Source of the DNA: Vibrio sp. MedPE-SWchi
GTDB taxonomy: Bacteria; Pseudomonadota; Gammaproteobacteria; Enterobacterales; Vibrionaceae
NCBI GenBank assembly: GCA_001874155.1
Contig: MPDB01000005.1
Coordinates: forward strand, 1 to 64,000
Direction: 5' to 3'
DNA length: 64,000 bases
In this document: positions 1 through 9,166 of the stretch, in pieces
How the letters are laid out: every line of letters starts with the position of its first letter
Position numbering within the stretch: position 1 is the stretch's first letter
Made by a program: the position numbers and the translations under genes
The notes under the pieces: generated by a model
Told to the model about the DNA's origin: nothing
Databases searched by the model: none
Seen by the model: the letters and a program-made list of their open reading frames with translations, nothing else

Positions 1-816
1 GAGTGGAAAGACAATTTAATTAATTATAAGTTTTCTTTTTTAAAGTTTTTATCTCTATATGTTGAAAAATATAAATGCGAACAGGCAAATAAAATAGTCG
101 TAGAGTCTAATGTATTAAAGGTCATGCTGACTGATATGGGGTACGACGCTGAGAAAATATTTGTTGCCTACAATGCCGCGGACGCTGATTTATTTGAACG
201 GAATGAGTCTGAGCGGATTAATTACCGAGATAAACTTAATATTGATCTGAGTACTACGGTCGTTGGCTACCTGGGTAGTTTTGCTTTCTATCATAATTCG
301 ACTTTATTTGTGAAAGCCGCTCAGGCAATAAAAGAACAACATGGTTTGATGCCAATAGTATTTATAATGGTCGGTGATGGATTGGAGTACAAGCAATGTT
401 TTGAGCTTGCTGAAGAGTACTCTTTTGATGATAACTACTTTAAATTTTTGCCTCCAGTATCAAAAGAGGAGGTGCCTAATATACTTTCAGCTATAGACGT
501 TTCAGTTTTACCAGGGTCAACAACAATCATTAGCCCAATTAAAGTATTAGAGTACATGGCAAGTGGTACCGCAACTTTAGTTCCCGACTACGAATGCAAT
601 AGAGAAATAATAATTGATGACGAGAACGGATCCCTCTTTGTACCAAACGATGAATTTGATTTGGCAAAAAAAATCATCAAGTTTGCTAATGATAAAAATC
701 TTTCTACAGAGGTGTCTATGAAGGCCGTGCACACTGCAAAAGTAGAATTTAGTTGGGCAAATACTTGGGGCAATACCTTGGAAAAAGTCTTTCAAGATTT
801 GGATAAAGGGCAATAA
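1..816 (+). CDS. Glycosyltransferase family 4 protein, 5' truncated by window edge
   Basis: The reading frame is open from base 1 with no stop, so the gene starts before the window; the first ATG at 124 is internal, because the codons before it (VEKYKCEQANKIVVESN) read as normal protein of this family. The visible 271 residues are the C-terminal Rossmann half of a GT-B glycosyltransferase: a VGYLGSF strand opening the nucleotide-sugar domain, then the SPIKVLEYMA segment carrying the acidic residue that usually contacts the donor. It probably adds one sugar to a lipid-linked O-antigen or capsule repeat at the inner membrane. It sits 5 bp before another GT4 gene in the same operon. Donor and acceptor cannot be read from the sequence. 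Confidence 0.85.
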   Translation, partial: EWKDNLINYKFSFLKFLSLYVEKYKCEQANKIVVESNVLKVMLTDMGYDAEKIFVAYNAADADLFERNESERINYRDKLNIDLSTTVVGYLGSFAFYHNSTLFVKAAQAIKEQHGLMPIVFIMVGDGLEYKQCFELAEEYSFDDNYFKFLPPVSKEEVPNILSAIDVSVLPGSTTIISPIKVLEYMASGTATLVPDYECNREIIIDDENGSLFVPNDEFDLAKKIIKFANDKNLSTEVSMKAVHTAKVEFSWANTWGNTLEKVFQDLDKGQ

Positions 817-821
817 TAGTA

Positions 822-1979
822 ATGAAAATAGTCATTAATGCCTTAAGCGCCTTGCGCGGTGGCGGCCAAACCTATTTAATCAATTTGCTTAGAGAACTGA
901 AAAAACTTGACTACGAGTGCAGTGTGGTTGTTATCAGTAATAGTAATAATATAAATATTTTTGAAGAATTTCAGAGTGAGAATGTCGAGATAGTCAATTC
1001 GAGCTTTGCGTCTAGGAATATTATTTTTCGTGTATTGTGGGAGGTGTTTTACCTCCCGTTTTTCTTATCCAAAGTTCACGCTAAATCGTATTATGCACCA
1101 GGTGGAGTAATGGTAACACTAATGCCTTCTGGCTGTAAAAGTTATACTGCACTGCGTAATATGCTTCCATTTGATGAGCGTGAGCGTAAGCGATTTCCTC
1201 TATTTTCGTATATTCGGTTCAAATTATGGATTTTGAAACATGTATTCTTAGTGTCATACAGAATGTCGGATCATGTAATCTTCATTTCAAATTATTCTAA
1301 AGAAGTTGTCAAAAGCTACTATCTAGGCGTCGAAGAGAAGTCTAAGACCATTTATCACGGAATAAATGAGCACTTTTTAAAGAGTGAGCAAGAGTCTACA
1401 GAGTTGCCATTTGGTTTGATTGTTGGAGAGTACTACCTATACGTATCAATTTTGGATGTTTATAAAGCACAAAAAGAGGTCGTTCAAAGTTGGATTGAAA
1501 TGAGTGCTGCAGGCAATACCAAACCATTAATTTTAGTTGGCCCGAAATACAACGAGTATGGCGAAGAAGTTATTCATATGATTAATGCAGATAGTTCAAA
1601 TACCATTCGTTATGTTGGCCCTGTAGAGTATGACAAACTACCTACTCTTTACCATAGCGCCAGGGGTTTAGTGTTTGCCTCATCATGTGAATGCTGCCCG
1701 AATATTATGTTGGAAAAATTGGCTTCGGGAAGGCCTGTAATCTCATCCAATATCATGCCTATGCCAGAATTTGGCAAAGAATCAGTGATATACTTTGATC
1801 CATATAAAGAAGGCTCCTTGAAAAAGGCTGTTGAAACACTCGAAAGTGCTGATAATTTGAATCGCTATTCAAGTTTATCATCAAGCAGGGCAAGTGATTT
1901 CGGTTGGAAACAAACAGCCTCAGATACTTTCTTATTTTTAATGGAAAAAAACTCAGCAAAAGAGAACGAACATGTTTAA
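822..1979 (+). CDS. Glycosyltransferase family 4 protein
   Basis: A 385-residue GT-B fold enzyme. The N-terminus (MKIVINALSALRGGGQTYL) has the glycine-rich acceptor-side loop of GT4 enzymes. Near residues 288-296 there is an E-x7-E motif (CECCPNIMLE), followed by LASGRPVISSN, the usual donor-binding segment of retaining GT4 transferases. It likely transfers a sugar to a polyprenyl-linked oligosaccharide on the cytoplasmic face. The gene lies 5 bp after the preceding glycosyltransferase and overlaps the next gene by 8 bp, so the genes are co-transcribed and probably translationally coupled. Sugar specificity is unknown. Confidence 0.85.
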   Translation: MKIVINALSALRGGGQTYLINLLRELKKLDYECSVVVISNSNNINIFEEFQSENVEIVNSSFASRNIIFRVLWEVFYLPFFLSKVHAKSYYAPGGVMVTLMPSGCKSYTALRNMLPFDERERKRFPLFSYIRFKLWILKHVFLVSYRMSDHVIFISNYSKEVVKSYYLGVEEKSKTIYHGINEHFLKSEQESTELPFGLIVGEYYLYVSILDVYKAQKEVVQSWIEMSAAGNTKPLILVGPKYNEYGEEVIHMINADSSNTIRYVGPVEYDKLPTLYHSARGLVFASSCECCPNIMLEKLASGRPVISSNIMPMPEFGKESVIYFDPYKEGSLKKAVETLESADNLNRYSSLSSSRASDFGWKQTASDTFLFLMEKNSAKENEHV

Positions 1980-3009
1980 AAATAAAGTACTTTTGATTAC
2001 TGGCGGTACAGGATCTTTCGGTAATGCGGTTCTAAGACGGTTTCTATCAAGCGATGTAAAAGAGATTCGTATTTTTTCTCGAGATGAGAAAAAGCAAGAT
2101 GATATGCGCAAAGCATTTATGAACGAAAAATTGAAGTTCTATATTGGTGATGTTCGGGATCCACAAAGCGTATCAAATGCGATGCGTGGCGTTGATTATG
2201 TTTACCATGCTGCAGCATTGAAACAGGTTCCTTCGTGTGAATTTTATCCATTGGAAGCAGTCAAAACTAACGTGATCGGAACGGAAAACGTTCTAGAGGC
2301 TGCAATTAATCACGATGTTGAGCGTGTGGTTTGTTTAAGTACTGACAAAGCTGTTTATCCCATTAATGCCATGGGTATTTCAAAAGCAATGATGGAAAAA
2401 GTCATTGTTGCTAAAAGTAGAAATCTTGAAGAAACCAACACCACAATATGTGGCACCCGTTATGGAAACGTGATGGCATCCCGCGGATCTGTAATTCCAC
2501 TTTTTTTTCGGCAAGTTATTGCCGGTACACCAATTACGATAACTGAGCCTAACATGACCCGGTTTATGATGACTTTAGATGATGCTGTTGATTTGGTGTT
2601 ACATGCTTTCAATAACGGAATCAATGGTGACATTTTTGTTCAAAAAGCGCCTGCAGCGACAATTGAAGTCTTGGTGCAGGCAATTTTAGAAATTCTGGGC
2701 AAACCAGAGCACCCGGTCAATATTATTGGTACGCGCCATGGTGAGAAACAGTTTGAAGCGCTATGTAGTCGAGAAGAGATGTTCGTCGCTGAAGATCAAG
2801 ACCAGTATTTTAGAGTTCCAGCTGATAACAGAGATTTGAATTATTCTAAGTATTTCGAGGAAGGCGATGAAGATTTATCCTTAATAGAGGATTACAACTC
2901 TCACAATACGGAGAGGTTAGATGTGGATGGGATGAAGGCACTTTTGAGAAAACTTGATTTTGTAAGAGAAATTGAATCTGGGAATATAGAGATCCCAGAG
3001 GGAGTTTAA
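1972..3009 (+). CDS. UDP-GlcNAc 4,6-dehydratase/5-epimerase (WbvB/FnlA/CapE type)
   Basis: A 345-residue extended SDR enzyme of the FnlA/WbjB/CapE/WbvB group. It should convert UDP-GlcNAc to the UDP-4-keto-6-deoxy-L-sugar intermediate, the first step to UDP-L-FucNAc or UDP-L-QuiNAc. The cofactor loop is GGTGSFG near residue 11. The catalytic region reads STDKAVYPINAMGISK, with Met134 where classical SDRs have the Tyr of YxxxK and Lys138 kept; as I recall, that substitution is a hallmark of the CapE group. The two genes after it are the matching reductase and 2-epimerase, which supports the pathway call strongly. Confidence 0.88.
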   Translation: MFKNKVLLITGGTGSFGNAVLRRFLSSDVKEIRIFSRDEKKQDDMRKAFMNEKLKFYIGDVRDPQSVSNAMRGVDYVYHAAALKQVPSCEFYPLEAVKTNVIGTENVLEAAINHDVERVVCLSTDKAVYPINAMGISKAMMEKVIVAKSRNLEETNTTICGTRYGNVMASRGSVIPLFFRQVIAGTPITITEPNMTRFMMTLDDAVDLVLHAFNNGINGDIFVQKAPAATIEVLVQAILEILGKPEHPVNIIGTRHGEKQFEALCSREEMFVAEDQDQYFRVPADNRDLNYSKYFEEGDEDLSLIEDYNSHNTERLDVDGMKALLRKLDFVREIESGNIEIPEGV

Positions 3010-3011
3010 CT

Positions 3012-3881
3012 ATGAGAATTTTGATTTTAGGGGCCACAGGCATGCTGGGTCATAGCCTATTTTCTAACCTGCGTGACTATGAAGGGATAGATGTATTTGG
3101 AACTGTTCGCCATACTGGCGCGAATGATCCTTACTTCGATGGAATGAAGCACGCCTTAATTGAAAATGTCGATGTTCTCGATAGTGAAAACATAGAAAGG
3201 GCAGTCAAAGAATGTAAACCAGATATAGTATTGAATTGCATCGGATTAATCAAGCAACATGACGTGTCTAAACAACATATTTCTGCTGTAGCAATTAATG
3301 CATTACTTCCCCACCAGATAGCGAAACTGTGTGACAAATATAAAGCTAGACTTATTCATTTCTCAACGGATTGTGTGTTTGACGGTCAAAAGGGCCTTTA
3401 TATAGAAAGTGATCTCCCTAATTCTACTGATTTATATGGGAAGTCCAAATGTTTAGGCGAAGTAGATTATGGGCAACACCTGACGCTTAGAACGTCAATT
3501 ATTGGTCATGAGTTGAATTCCGCCGTTAGTTTAATTGATTGGTTTTTATCGCAAAAAAATATGGTTAAAGGCTTTAGGAAAGCAGTCTTTTCAGGGTTGC
3601 CTACTTGTTTTATAGCGAAATTACTAGTCGATCATGTTTTCCAAGCAACAGAATTAAAAGGTCTATATCATTTGTCGGTAGAGCCTATAGATAAGTTTTC
3701 ACTTATCTCTCTAGTTGCACAGGTATACAATAAAGATATTGAGATTGAAAAAAGTACGGAGCTAGTCGTAGACCGCTCGTTGAATTCTGAACGTTTCAGA
3801 GCAGCAACGGGTTTTGTGCCTCCTTCTTGGCAAGAGCTCATTGAGTTTATGCATGCTGATTATTTAAAGAGATATGTGTAG
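3012..3881 (+). CDS. RmlD-like sugar-nucleotide 4-reductase (WbvR-like)
   Basis: A 289-residue NAD(P)H-dependent SDR related to dTDP-4-keto-rhamnose reductase RmlD. The Rossmann loop is GATGMLGH near residues 7-14, followed by the STDCVFDG segment and an intact YxxxK pair (YGKSK). It lies between a 4,6-dehydratase/5-epimerase and a UDP-GlcNAc 2-epimerase homologue. FnlB/WbjC/CapF reductases of the L-FucNAc route are longer and carry a C-terminal cupin-like domain that is absent here. The short RmlD-like form instead matches WbvR, which gives UDP-L-RhaNAc on the way to UDP-L-QuiNAc. That product assignment is inference; the reductase call is firm. Confidence 0.8.
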   Translation: MRILILGATGMLGHSLFSNLRDYEGIDVFGTVRHTGANDPYFDGMKHALIENVDVLDSENIERAVKECKPDIVLNCIGLIKQHDVSKQHISAVAINALLPHQIAKLCDKYKARLIHFSTDCVFDGQKGLYIESDLPNSTDLYGKSKCLGEVDYGQHLTLRTSIIGHELNSAVSLIDWFLSQKNMVKGFRKAVFSGLPTCFIAKLLVDHVFQATELKGLYHLSVEPIDKFSLISLVAQVYNKDIEIEKSTELVVDRSLNSERFRAATGFVPPSWQELIEFMHADYLKRYV

Positions 3882-5011
3882 TGAAAAAATTAAAAGTAGT
3901 TACAGTTGTTGGCACTCGACCTGAAATCATTCGGTTATCCCGTGTTATCGCAAAGTTAGATATTCATTGTGACCATCAGTTGATTCATACAGGGCAAAAC
4001 TATGATTTTGAGTTGAACCAAATTTTTTTTGATGACTTAGGTATTCGCTCCCCGGATCACTTTCTTGAATGTGCTGGTACTACTGCAGCAGAGACGATGG
4101 CCCAAGTTATAAGTAAATCAGACCAACTATTTGACTCTCTGAAGCCTGATGCGGTTCTTATTTTAGGGGATACGAATAGTGCACTTTCTTCCATTTCTGC
4201 CAAGCGAAAAAAGGTACCCATTTTTCACATGGAAGCAGGCAATCGTTGTTTTGATTTAAGGGTTCCAGAAGAAATAAACCGCAAAATAGTGGATCATATT
4301 TCTGATGTTAATATGCCTTATAGTGATATTGCGAGAGAATATTTGCTACGTGAAGGATTAAGCCCTGATTTGATTGTTAAAACTGGCAGCCCTATGGATG
4401 AGGTTTTGATCCACTATGAAGAGAAAATTGCGCAATCAGATGTATTAGAGCGTCTTGAACTCAATAGCGAAAGTTACTTCCTTGTCAGTGTTCACCGTGA
4501 AGAAAATGTAGATTCTGAACGTAACATTAATAATTATGTGCTGACACTTAACACCATTGCGGAAAAATATGGGTTTCCGATTATTGTGTCTACTCACCCT
4601 CGAACGAGAAAAAAAATTGAACTGCTCAATTTACAGTTCCATCCTTTGGTTCGTTTGATGAAACCACTTAGTTTTAGCGACTATATCTGTTTACAAAAAG
4701 AAGCAAAGGTTGTGTTAAGTGATAGTGGTACAATTACAGAAGAATCCTCTATATTAAACTTTCCGGCAATTAACATTCGTGAAGCGCAAGAAAGGCCAGA
4801 AGGCTTTGAAGAAGGCGCTGTAATGTTTACTGGTATGTGTGTTGAAAGAATCCTGCAAGCGATCGAGATTTTAGGTGAGCAGCCTAGAGGTGATCAGCGT
4901 TTACTTCATAAGGTTGCTAACTACATTGCTCCTAATGTGTCTGATAAGGTGGTTCGTATTGTTTTAAGCTATACGGACTATGTAAATCGTGTTGTTTGGA
5001 AAAAACAGTAA
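3881..5011 (+). CDS. wecB: Non-hydrolysing UDP-HexNAc 2-epimerase (WecB/FnlC/WbvD family)
   Basis: A 376-residue epimerase with the family's conserved blocks: GTRPEIIRLSRV at the N-terminus, LGDTNS, SVHREENVD and DSGTITEES. It inverts C2 of a UDP-2-acetamido sugar. In this operon it is expected to work on the 6-deoxy-L-hexose made by the two genes before it (WbvD/FnlC role), not on UDP-GlcNAc for enterobacterial common antigen. The start is a GTG overlapping the previous stop by one base, and its own stop overlaps the next ATG (TAATG), so the set is tightly coupled. The symbol reflects family only. Confidence 0.85.
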   Translation: MKKLKVVTVVGTRPEIIRLSRVIAKLDIHCDHQLIHTGQNYDFELNQIFFDDLGIRSPDHFLECAGTTAAETMAQVISKSDQLFDSLKPDAVLILGDTNSALSSISAKRKKVPIFHMEAGNRCFDLRVPEEINRKIVDHISDVNMPYSDIAREYLLREGLSPDLIVKTGSPMDEVLIHYEEKIAQSDVLERLELNSESYFLVSVHREENVDSERNINNYVLTLNTIAEKYGFPIIVSTHPRTRKKIELLNLQFHPLVRLMKPLSFSDYICLQKEAKVVLSDSGTITEESSILNFPAINIREAQERPEGFEEGAVMFTGMCVERILQAIEILGEQPRGDQRLLHKVANYIAPNVSDKVVRIVLSYTDYVNRVVWKKQ

Positions 5012-6231
5012 TGCATTTTGCTTTGATCATTGATGACTACCTGCCACATAGTACACGTGTGGCAGCCAAAATGTTTCACGAACTTGCCAAAGAAATAATG
5101 GAACAAGGCCACCAGGTTACGGTTATTACACCTCATTTTAATGATAAACAGCGCCCCTTGATTCAAGATAATCTTGAAGGTATAACTGTATGGCGATTTT
5201 ACTCCGGTGCGATTAAGGATGTTCCAAAGGTAGTTAGAGCTATTAATGAAACGCTTCTCTCACTTAGAGCATGGCGAGCAATAGAATGGAAAATTGAGCG
5301 GGATACATTTGATGGTGTTATCTATTATTCTCCATCAATATTTTTTGGTTCGTTAGTGTCAAATATTAAAAAGCGCTGCCATTGCGCAAGTTATTTAATT
5401 CTTCGAGATTTTTTTCCTCAATGGGCAATCGACTCAGGTCTGATTCGTGCTGGCTCTTTAATTGAGCGCTATTTTAGATATTTTGAAGATAGATCATATA
5501 GGGCAGCCGATACCATTGGCGTCATGTCTCAAAGAAATCTAGAGATTTTTGAGAGAACAACAAATAAACGCTTTTCCGCATCAATTTTAAGAAACTGGGC
5601 GAGTTTGAGTCCCCACCGCCGTTCGAGGAACGCTATCAACTTACGCTCTAAGTTGGGGTTGACTGATGAAATAATTTACTTTTATGGAGGTAATATCGGT
5701 CATGCACAAGATATGGCAAACCTGATGCGTCTAGCGAAAGCAATGCAGTACGATAGCCGTGCCTATTTTCTTTTTATTGGTCAAGGTGATGAAGTTGAGT
5801 TGATACAAGATTTAGCTACGCAGTGGAAGCTAAATAATTTTAGTTACCTCCCCTCTGTTAATCAGGATGAGTTTAAGGATATTTTAGTTCAAGTCGATGT
5901 AGGACTTTTTTCTCTTTCGGCTAAACATTCCGCTCATAACTTCCCTGGTAAGCTCTTAGGGTATATGGCTGAAAGTTTACCAATATTAGGTAGTGTAAAT
6001 AAAGGTAACGATCTTCAACAGATTGTAAATGATGCTAATGCTGGCTATATTTTTGAAAATGGTGAAGATTGTACTCTATTCGATTCAGCTAAATGCCTGC
6101 TAAATAGTGATGTTAGAGGTACATTAGGAAAGTCATCTTATCGATTGCTACGTGATAAATTTTCTGTTGAGTCAGCGTCAAGAAAAATAATTGCATCATT
6201 TCACCGCAAAGAGGAGACTATGGAGAATTGA
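5011..6231 (+). CDS. WbuB-like glycosyltransferase (putative L-FucNAc/L-QuiNAc transferase)
   Basis: A 406-residue GT4 enzyme. I start it at the ATG at 5011 (MHFALIIDDYLPHSTRVAAK), which overlaps the upstream stop as TAATG; a TTG at 4996 is in frame but less likely. The segment LILRDFFPQWAIDSGLI and the tail FPGKLLGYMAESLPILGS are characteristic of WbuB, the transferase that handles L-FucNAc in E. coli O26. Following a complete UDP-6-deoxy-L-HexNAc set, it is the natural consumer of that donor. The downstream continuation of the operon is destroyed; the next 2.9 kb hold only remnants. Confidence 0.8.
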   Translation: MHFALIIDDYLPHSTRVAAKMFHELAKEIMEQGHQVTVITPHFNDKQRPLIQDNLEGITVWRFYSGAIKDVPKVVRAINETLLSLRAWRAIEWKIERDTFDGVIYYSPSIFFGSLVSNIKKRCHCASYLILRDFFPQWAIDSGLIRAGSLIERYFRYFEDRSYRAADTIGVMSQRNLEIFERTTNKRFSASILRNWASLSPHRRSRNAINLRSKLGLTDEIIYFYGGNIGHAQDMANLMRLAKAMQYDSRAYFLFIGQGDEVELIQDLATQWKLNNFSYLPSVNQDEFKDILVQVDVGLFSLSAKHSAHNFPGKLLGYMAESLPILGSVNKGNDLQQIVNDANAGYIFENGEDCTLFDSAKCLLNSDVRGTLGKSSYRLLRDKFSVESASRKIIASFHRKEETMEN

Positions 6232-6660
6232 TACTGCTTAGCACTATAAACATCATGGTTCTAAAGTTTTCCTTTATATCTGTATTACTATTTACTAATG
6301 TTATATATTTCTCTGGTCTAGTTAATTCCTTTTTAGGGCGCACTTATATTTCCTGGCTTATTTATTTATATGATGTTTAATTTAATAAATATGCGAGTAT
6401 TTATGTTGTTGAAATTATTTTATTTTTATTTTTTTTATTATTAACAATGCCTTCTTCTGGTTTTTAAATTAGTTAATGAATCCCGATTTTTCTAATGATC
6501 GAGGTTTGGCTATTTTAACTGAAAATTCGAAGAGTCCTGTGACTGTTTTATATTATTCGCTTTTTTACTTTAAATGATTCACTATCTATGGCTTACTTTG
6601 CTGCAGCTGCTGCTTAGTCTTTAAGTGGCCTTGTTATATAAAGGGCTTGAGTAGTTTGGA
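6232..6660 (+). other. AT-rich decayed DNA, possible membrane-protein remnant
   Basis: There is no intact gene. In the plus direction the frame right after the WbuB-like stop reads about 45 hydrophobic residues (for example LKFSFISVLLFTNVIYFSG) and then meets stops. Short open stretches follow, including a 33-codon ORF from the ATG at 6476. The pattern fits a decayed integral membrane gene such as a polymerase or flippase, but no family could be recognised. Confidence 0.35.
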
Positions 6661-6701
6661 GTAAAGAGGTATCCGCCCCATGAACCCACGGGGCGACATA
6701 A

Positions 6702-8030
6702 CTAGTGTTTGAAGTTCCAAGGTAAGAGTGCGTCGATATCAGGCTTTGCTTTCGATAGTTCCGTCATACACTCAACCATCTAGTTGGAGAGGATAAGACT
6801 GTAGGCTTTCGGGTCTCGGTGATGCTGTAAAGCATCGTGCTCGCATCAGCACCGTTTGGTGTGTTAGAGAACAGCTAATTTTTCCTGCCAATAACCAGTG
6901 GTTTAATTGCGCGTTAAGCGCGATTGTTATCGATAGATAAGTGACCATCGTCGATATAACGAATGAGTTTCGGCCACTGGCCGAGCGTGTATTTTATTAC
7001 TTTGCCTAAAGGGCTAGAGCCGGGCGTCATGCATTGGTCAAGCTCATCCAGTATCGGCTTCGCACTACTTACTTTTCCCTTGCAGCCTCTTGGTGTCCAT
7101 GACTTGCGCCGAGCATGAGTAAGACAATCCACATTCGTTATTTGATGAAGACCACCATAATTAGCGTAGCCATCTGTTTTGTAGATAACAGTTATAATCA
7201 CCTAAAAATTCATTGGGCATGCTCTAACATGACTGCTTTGATAATCGTACAAGGCGATATTTTCCACCTTCGGTAGCGCGGCTTCTGGCGAGTCAGAACC
7301 TGAGCATTATAGCCACATATAACACTGTTTCTCTTCCTTAAGCACATTGAACGGCGCTTCACCCGCCTGAAACACGTAGGTAGTTTTTAAAGTCTACGTA
7401 GAGTGGTGCGAACTTTCCACTGACTTAGATAACCCATCTTGCTATGGTGGTACGTGATAGCTCGATACTTAGCGATTCTTAGCGAGACAGTGGCATCCGT
7501 ATTAGTCTTTCCCAAGAATGATGTTACTCAGTAAGCTTTCTGTTGCGAAGCTTTTAGGGGGGAGGCTCTGGGGTGTTGGTTTTTGAACGATGCGGATGTT
7601 GTCCCCTGTTTTCTCGCTCTGGAGGCAAGCATAATTAGGGCGAATATATTCCAACACTTTGAGTAACGCTGGCGTGAACTCAAGTTTCTCGTTGCGGTCT
7701 TCACTGATTTTATGCTGGCTATGATTGTAGCATGCGCGCTGCGTCTCTCATGGTCGTCTAAATCGAGTTCGACAATCTCACGAGGCAATGTATTAGGAAG
7801 TGGTTACGTTTACCGCGCTTCTTCGTTGAAGAGGTCACCTTGTTAATCATCGTAAGGCTTTAATGCTTCCGAGCGTTTAGCAAACTGGCGGTCGAAGGCA
7901 AGTCTGAGTTGTTCAAGCAGCTAATGACGCTCTTGTTTGCATTCATTCTTCTCGACATCAGAGCGACTAGCATCGCTTGTAGCTCGGCAACACCTTGACT
8001 TTCTGGGTTGATATCTGGCGTCTTTTTCAT
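6702..8030 (-). pseudogene. IS66 transposase TnpC, frameshifted
   Basis: The start is recognisable at 8030 (MKKTPDINPESQGVAELQAM), the zinc-finger region is degraded around 7528-7788 (PREIVELDLDDHER), and the catalytic part lies at 6914-7201 (KTDGYANYGGL, then GQWPKLIRYIDDGHLSIDNN). The C-terminus DALLPWNFKH ends at the stop at 6702-6704. These pieces lie in different frames and are broken by stops and frameshifts, and cysteine pairs of the zinc finger are missing. No functional transposase can be made. Confidence 0.85.
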
Positions 8031-8130
8031 GGTGTTTATTATACTAAAGCCGTGTCGATAACGCTTGTTGAATAGGGCTTTATTCTCGATTAAATCATTG
8101 TTAAAGCGTTCATTTCGACTAGTTCATGGC

Positions 8131-8451
8131 TTATACTTTTGAAGTATGAAAGCAGTCTATCGAGGTCAAATTGAGTGAGGGTAAACACCGAGTTTTTATC
8201 TTTTGAAGGCCACTTGTACGTGTCTTTTTAGAGGCGTTTATACCACAGGGCGAAGCCTGTTTTACCCTCCCCCTAAGATAAAGCCCTGATTTTATTGTAT
8301 TTTTTTGGTTGGATAGAAGAGGTGCATTGCTGCCAAAAGGCAAGTCCGTGTCACTTTCAGTAATCGCCACAAACCCGTTGATGGACTTTCTAAAATCAAC
8401 GTTTTGATGACGATAGAGGTAAATCTCTGGAGCACTGAGCATACGTTTCAT
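8131..8451 (-). pseudogene. IS66 accessory protein TnpB, degraded
   Basis: The frame is open for 106 codons and starts normally (MKRMLSAPEIYLYR, then VDFRKSINGFVAI and ESDTDLPFGS), the signature of IS66 TnpB. After about residue 45 it drifts away from family sequence (the usual ILYWDRTGFALWYKRLE block is scrambled), which indicates compensating frameshifts. Its ATG overlaps the tnpA stop as ATGA, as in intact elements. Confidence 0.8.
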
Positions 8452-8764
8452 GGAAACGCTCCAATGAGTTGAGCAAGATAGGTCCCTGGAGTACCTTGAG
8501 GAGTACTCAGCACCACATTATTGATGAGAAGTGTCATGTTGGCCGTTTCTATCTGGGCCTGATACTTTGTTGTCTTTTTGACGATTTAAGCTCTAACAAA
8601 TCCGATAGGTTCAGATAGGTTTGCTGTTTGGAGTTGACGCCGTTTGGCGAAGAACCTGGATAAACTCAGTCCATGCTCTTCGCCAACAGCGCGTGAGTAA
8701 TACTGTTGCTTTCATATTGCTCAAACAGTGCTTGCCATCCTAGGTTGGTGCGTCGTTTTACCAT
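8448..8764 (-). pseudogene. IS66 TnpA (orfA), frameshifted
   Basis: It starts MVKRRTNLGWQALFEQYE at 8764 with an AGGAGA ribosome site just upstream, and meets a stop after about 34 codons. The family sequence resumes one frame over (EEHGLSLSRFFAKRRQL) and ends near LSTPQGTPGTYLAQLIGAF at an ATGA overlap with tnpB. A single frameshift explains the break. TnpA of IS66 is a short helix-turn-helix protein needed for transposition, so the element is dead. Confidence 0.75.
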
Positions 8765-8844
8765 TTCAAGTCTCCTTTGGGTTGGAGACTTGATCTTATT
8801 CTTCGTACTGAAAGTTTAGAATGCGGGTTTTATGATGCGCTTAC

Positions 8845-9050
8845 CTCTGAATTCCTATATCGAACGTTTTAACCGAATTTACCGTGATGCAATCCTGAAT
8901 ATGTATGTGGTTAAGACACTGAATGAAGTATGAGATCTCACAGAAAATTGGGTTAGAGAATATAACCATGAATGGCCACATAACTTGTTGGGATATCTAA
9001 TCCCCTGAGAGTATTTGGTTACATCTAAACAAAGGGGAAATATACTCTAG
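8845..9050 (+). pseudogene. IS3-family transposase OrfB, C-terminal remnant
   Basis: The plus-strand frame from 8850 reads NSYIERFNRIYRDAILNMYV, then NEV, a stop, LTENWVREYNHEWPHNLLGY and another stop. This is the C-terminal end of an IS3-family DDE transposase (usual form NAYIERFNRTYR ... YNNERPHEALGGLTPAEY), with two in-frame stops. It abuts the IS66 right end at 8844, so IS66 apparently inserted in or next to an IS3 copy. The rest of the IS3 element was not found on the left flank. Confidence 0.75.
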
Positions 9051-9128
9051 AGTGCCACTAAATAAGAGATTTTTATTTGTAATTTAATTTTTTCTATGTT
9101 CGGTATATAAAACATCCGAGGTTAAATA

Positions 9129-9160
9129 ATTCTGTCACTTATATTTTTAAGTGACAGAAT
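9129..9160 (-). terminator. Hairpin after the GT-C gene, probable terminator
   Basis: A perfect 12-bp stem (9129-9140 with 9149-9160) with an 8-base AT loop lies 7 bp beyond the stop of the minus-strand GT-C gene. The following T-run is weak, so efficiency is uncertain. Confidence 0.55.
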
Positions 9161-9166
9161 CAAAAT

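Larger units (their letters stand above)
6661..8844 (-). mobile_element. Decayed IS66-family insertion sequence
   Basis: Three genes in IS66 order (tnpA, tnpB, tnpC) lie on the minus strand, all with frameshifts. The tnpA-proximal end, read on the minus strand from 8844, begins GTAAGCG, the typical IS66 terminal start. The other end is placed at 6661, where the plus strand begins GTAAAGAGG; it is less certain. A GC-rich hairpin (cgcccc ... ggggcg, about 6674-6695) lies just past the tnpC stop. The 8 bases outside each proposed end do not match, so no target duplication is visible. The right end abuts an IS3-family remnant. Confidence 0.8.
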
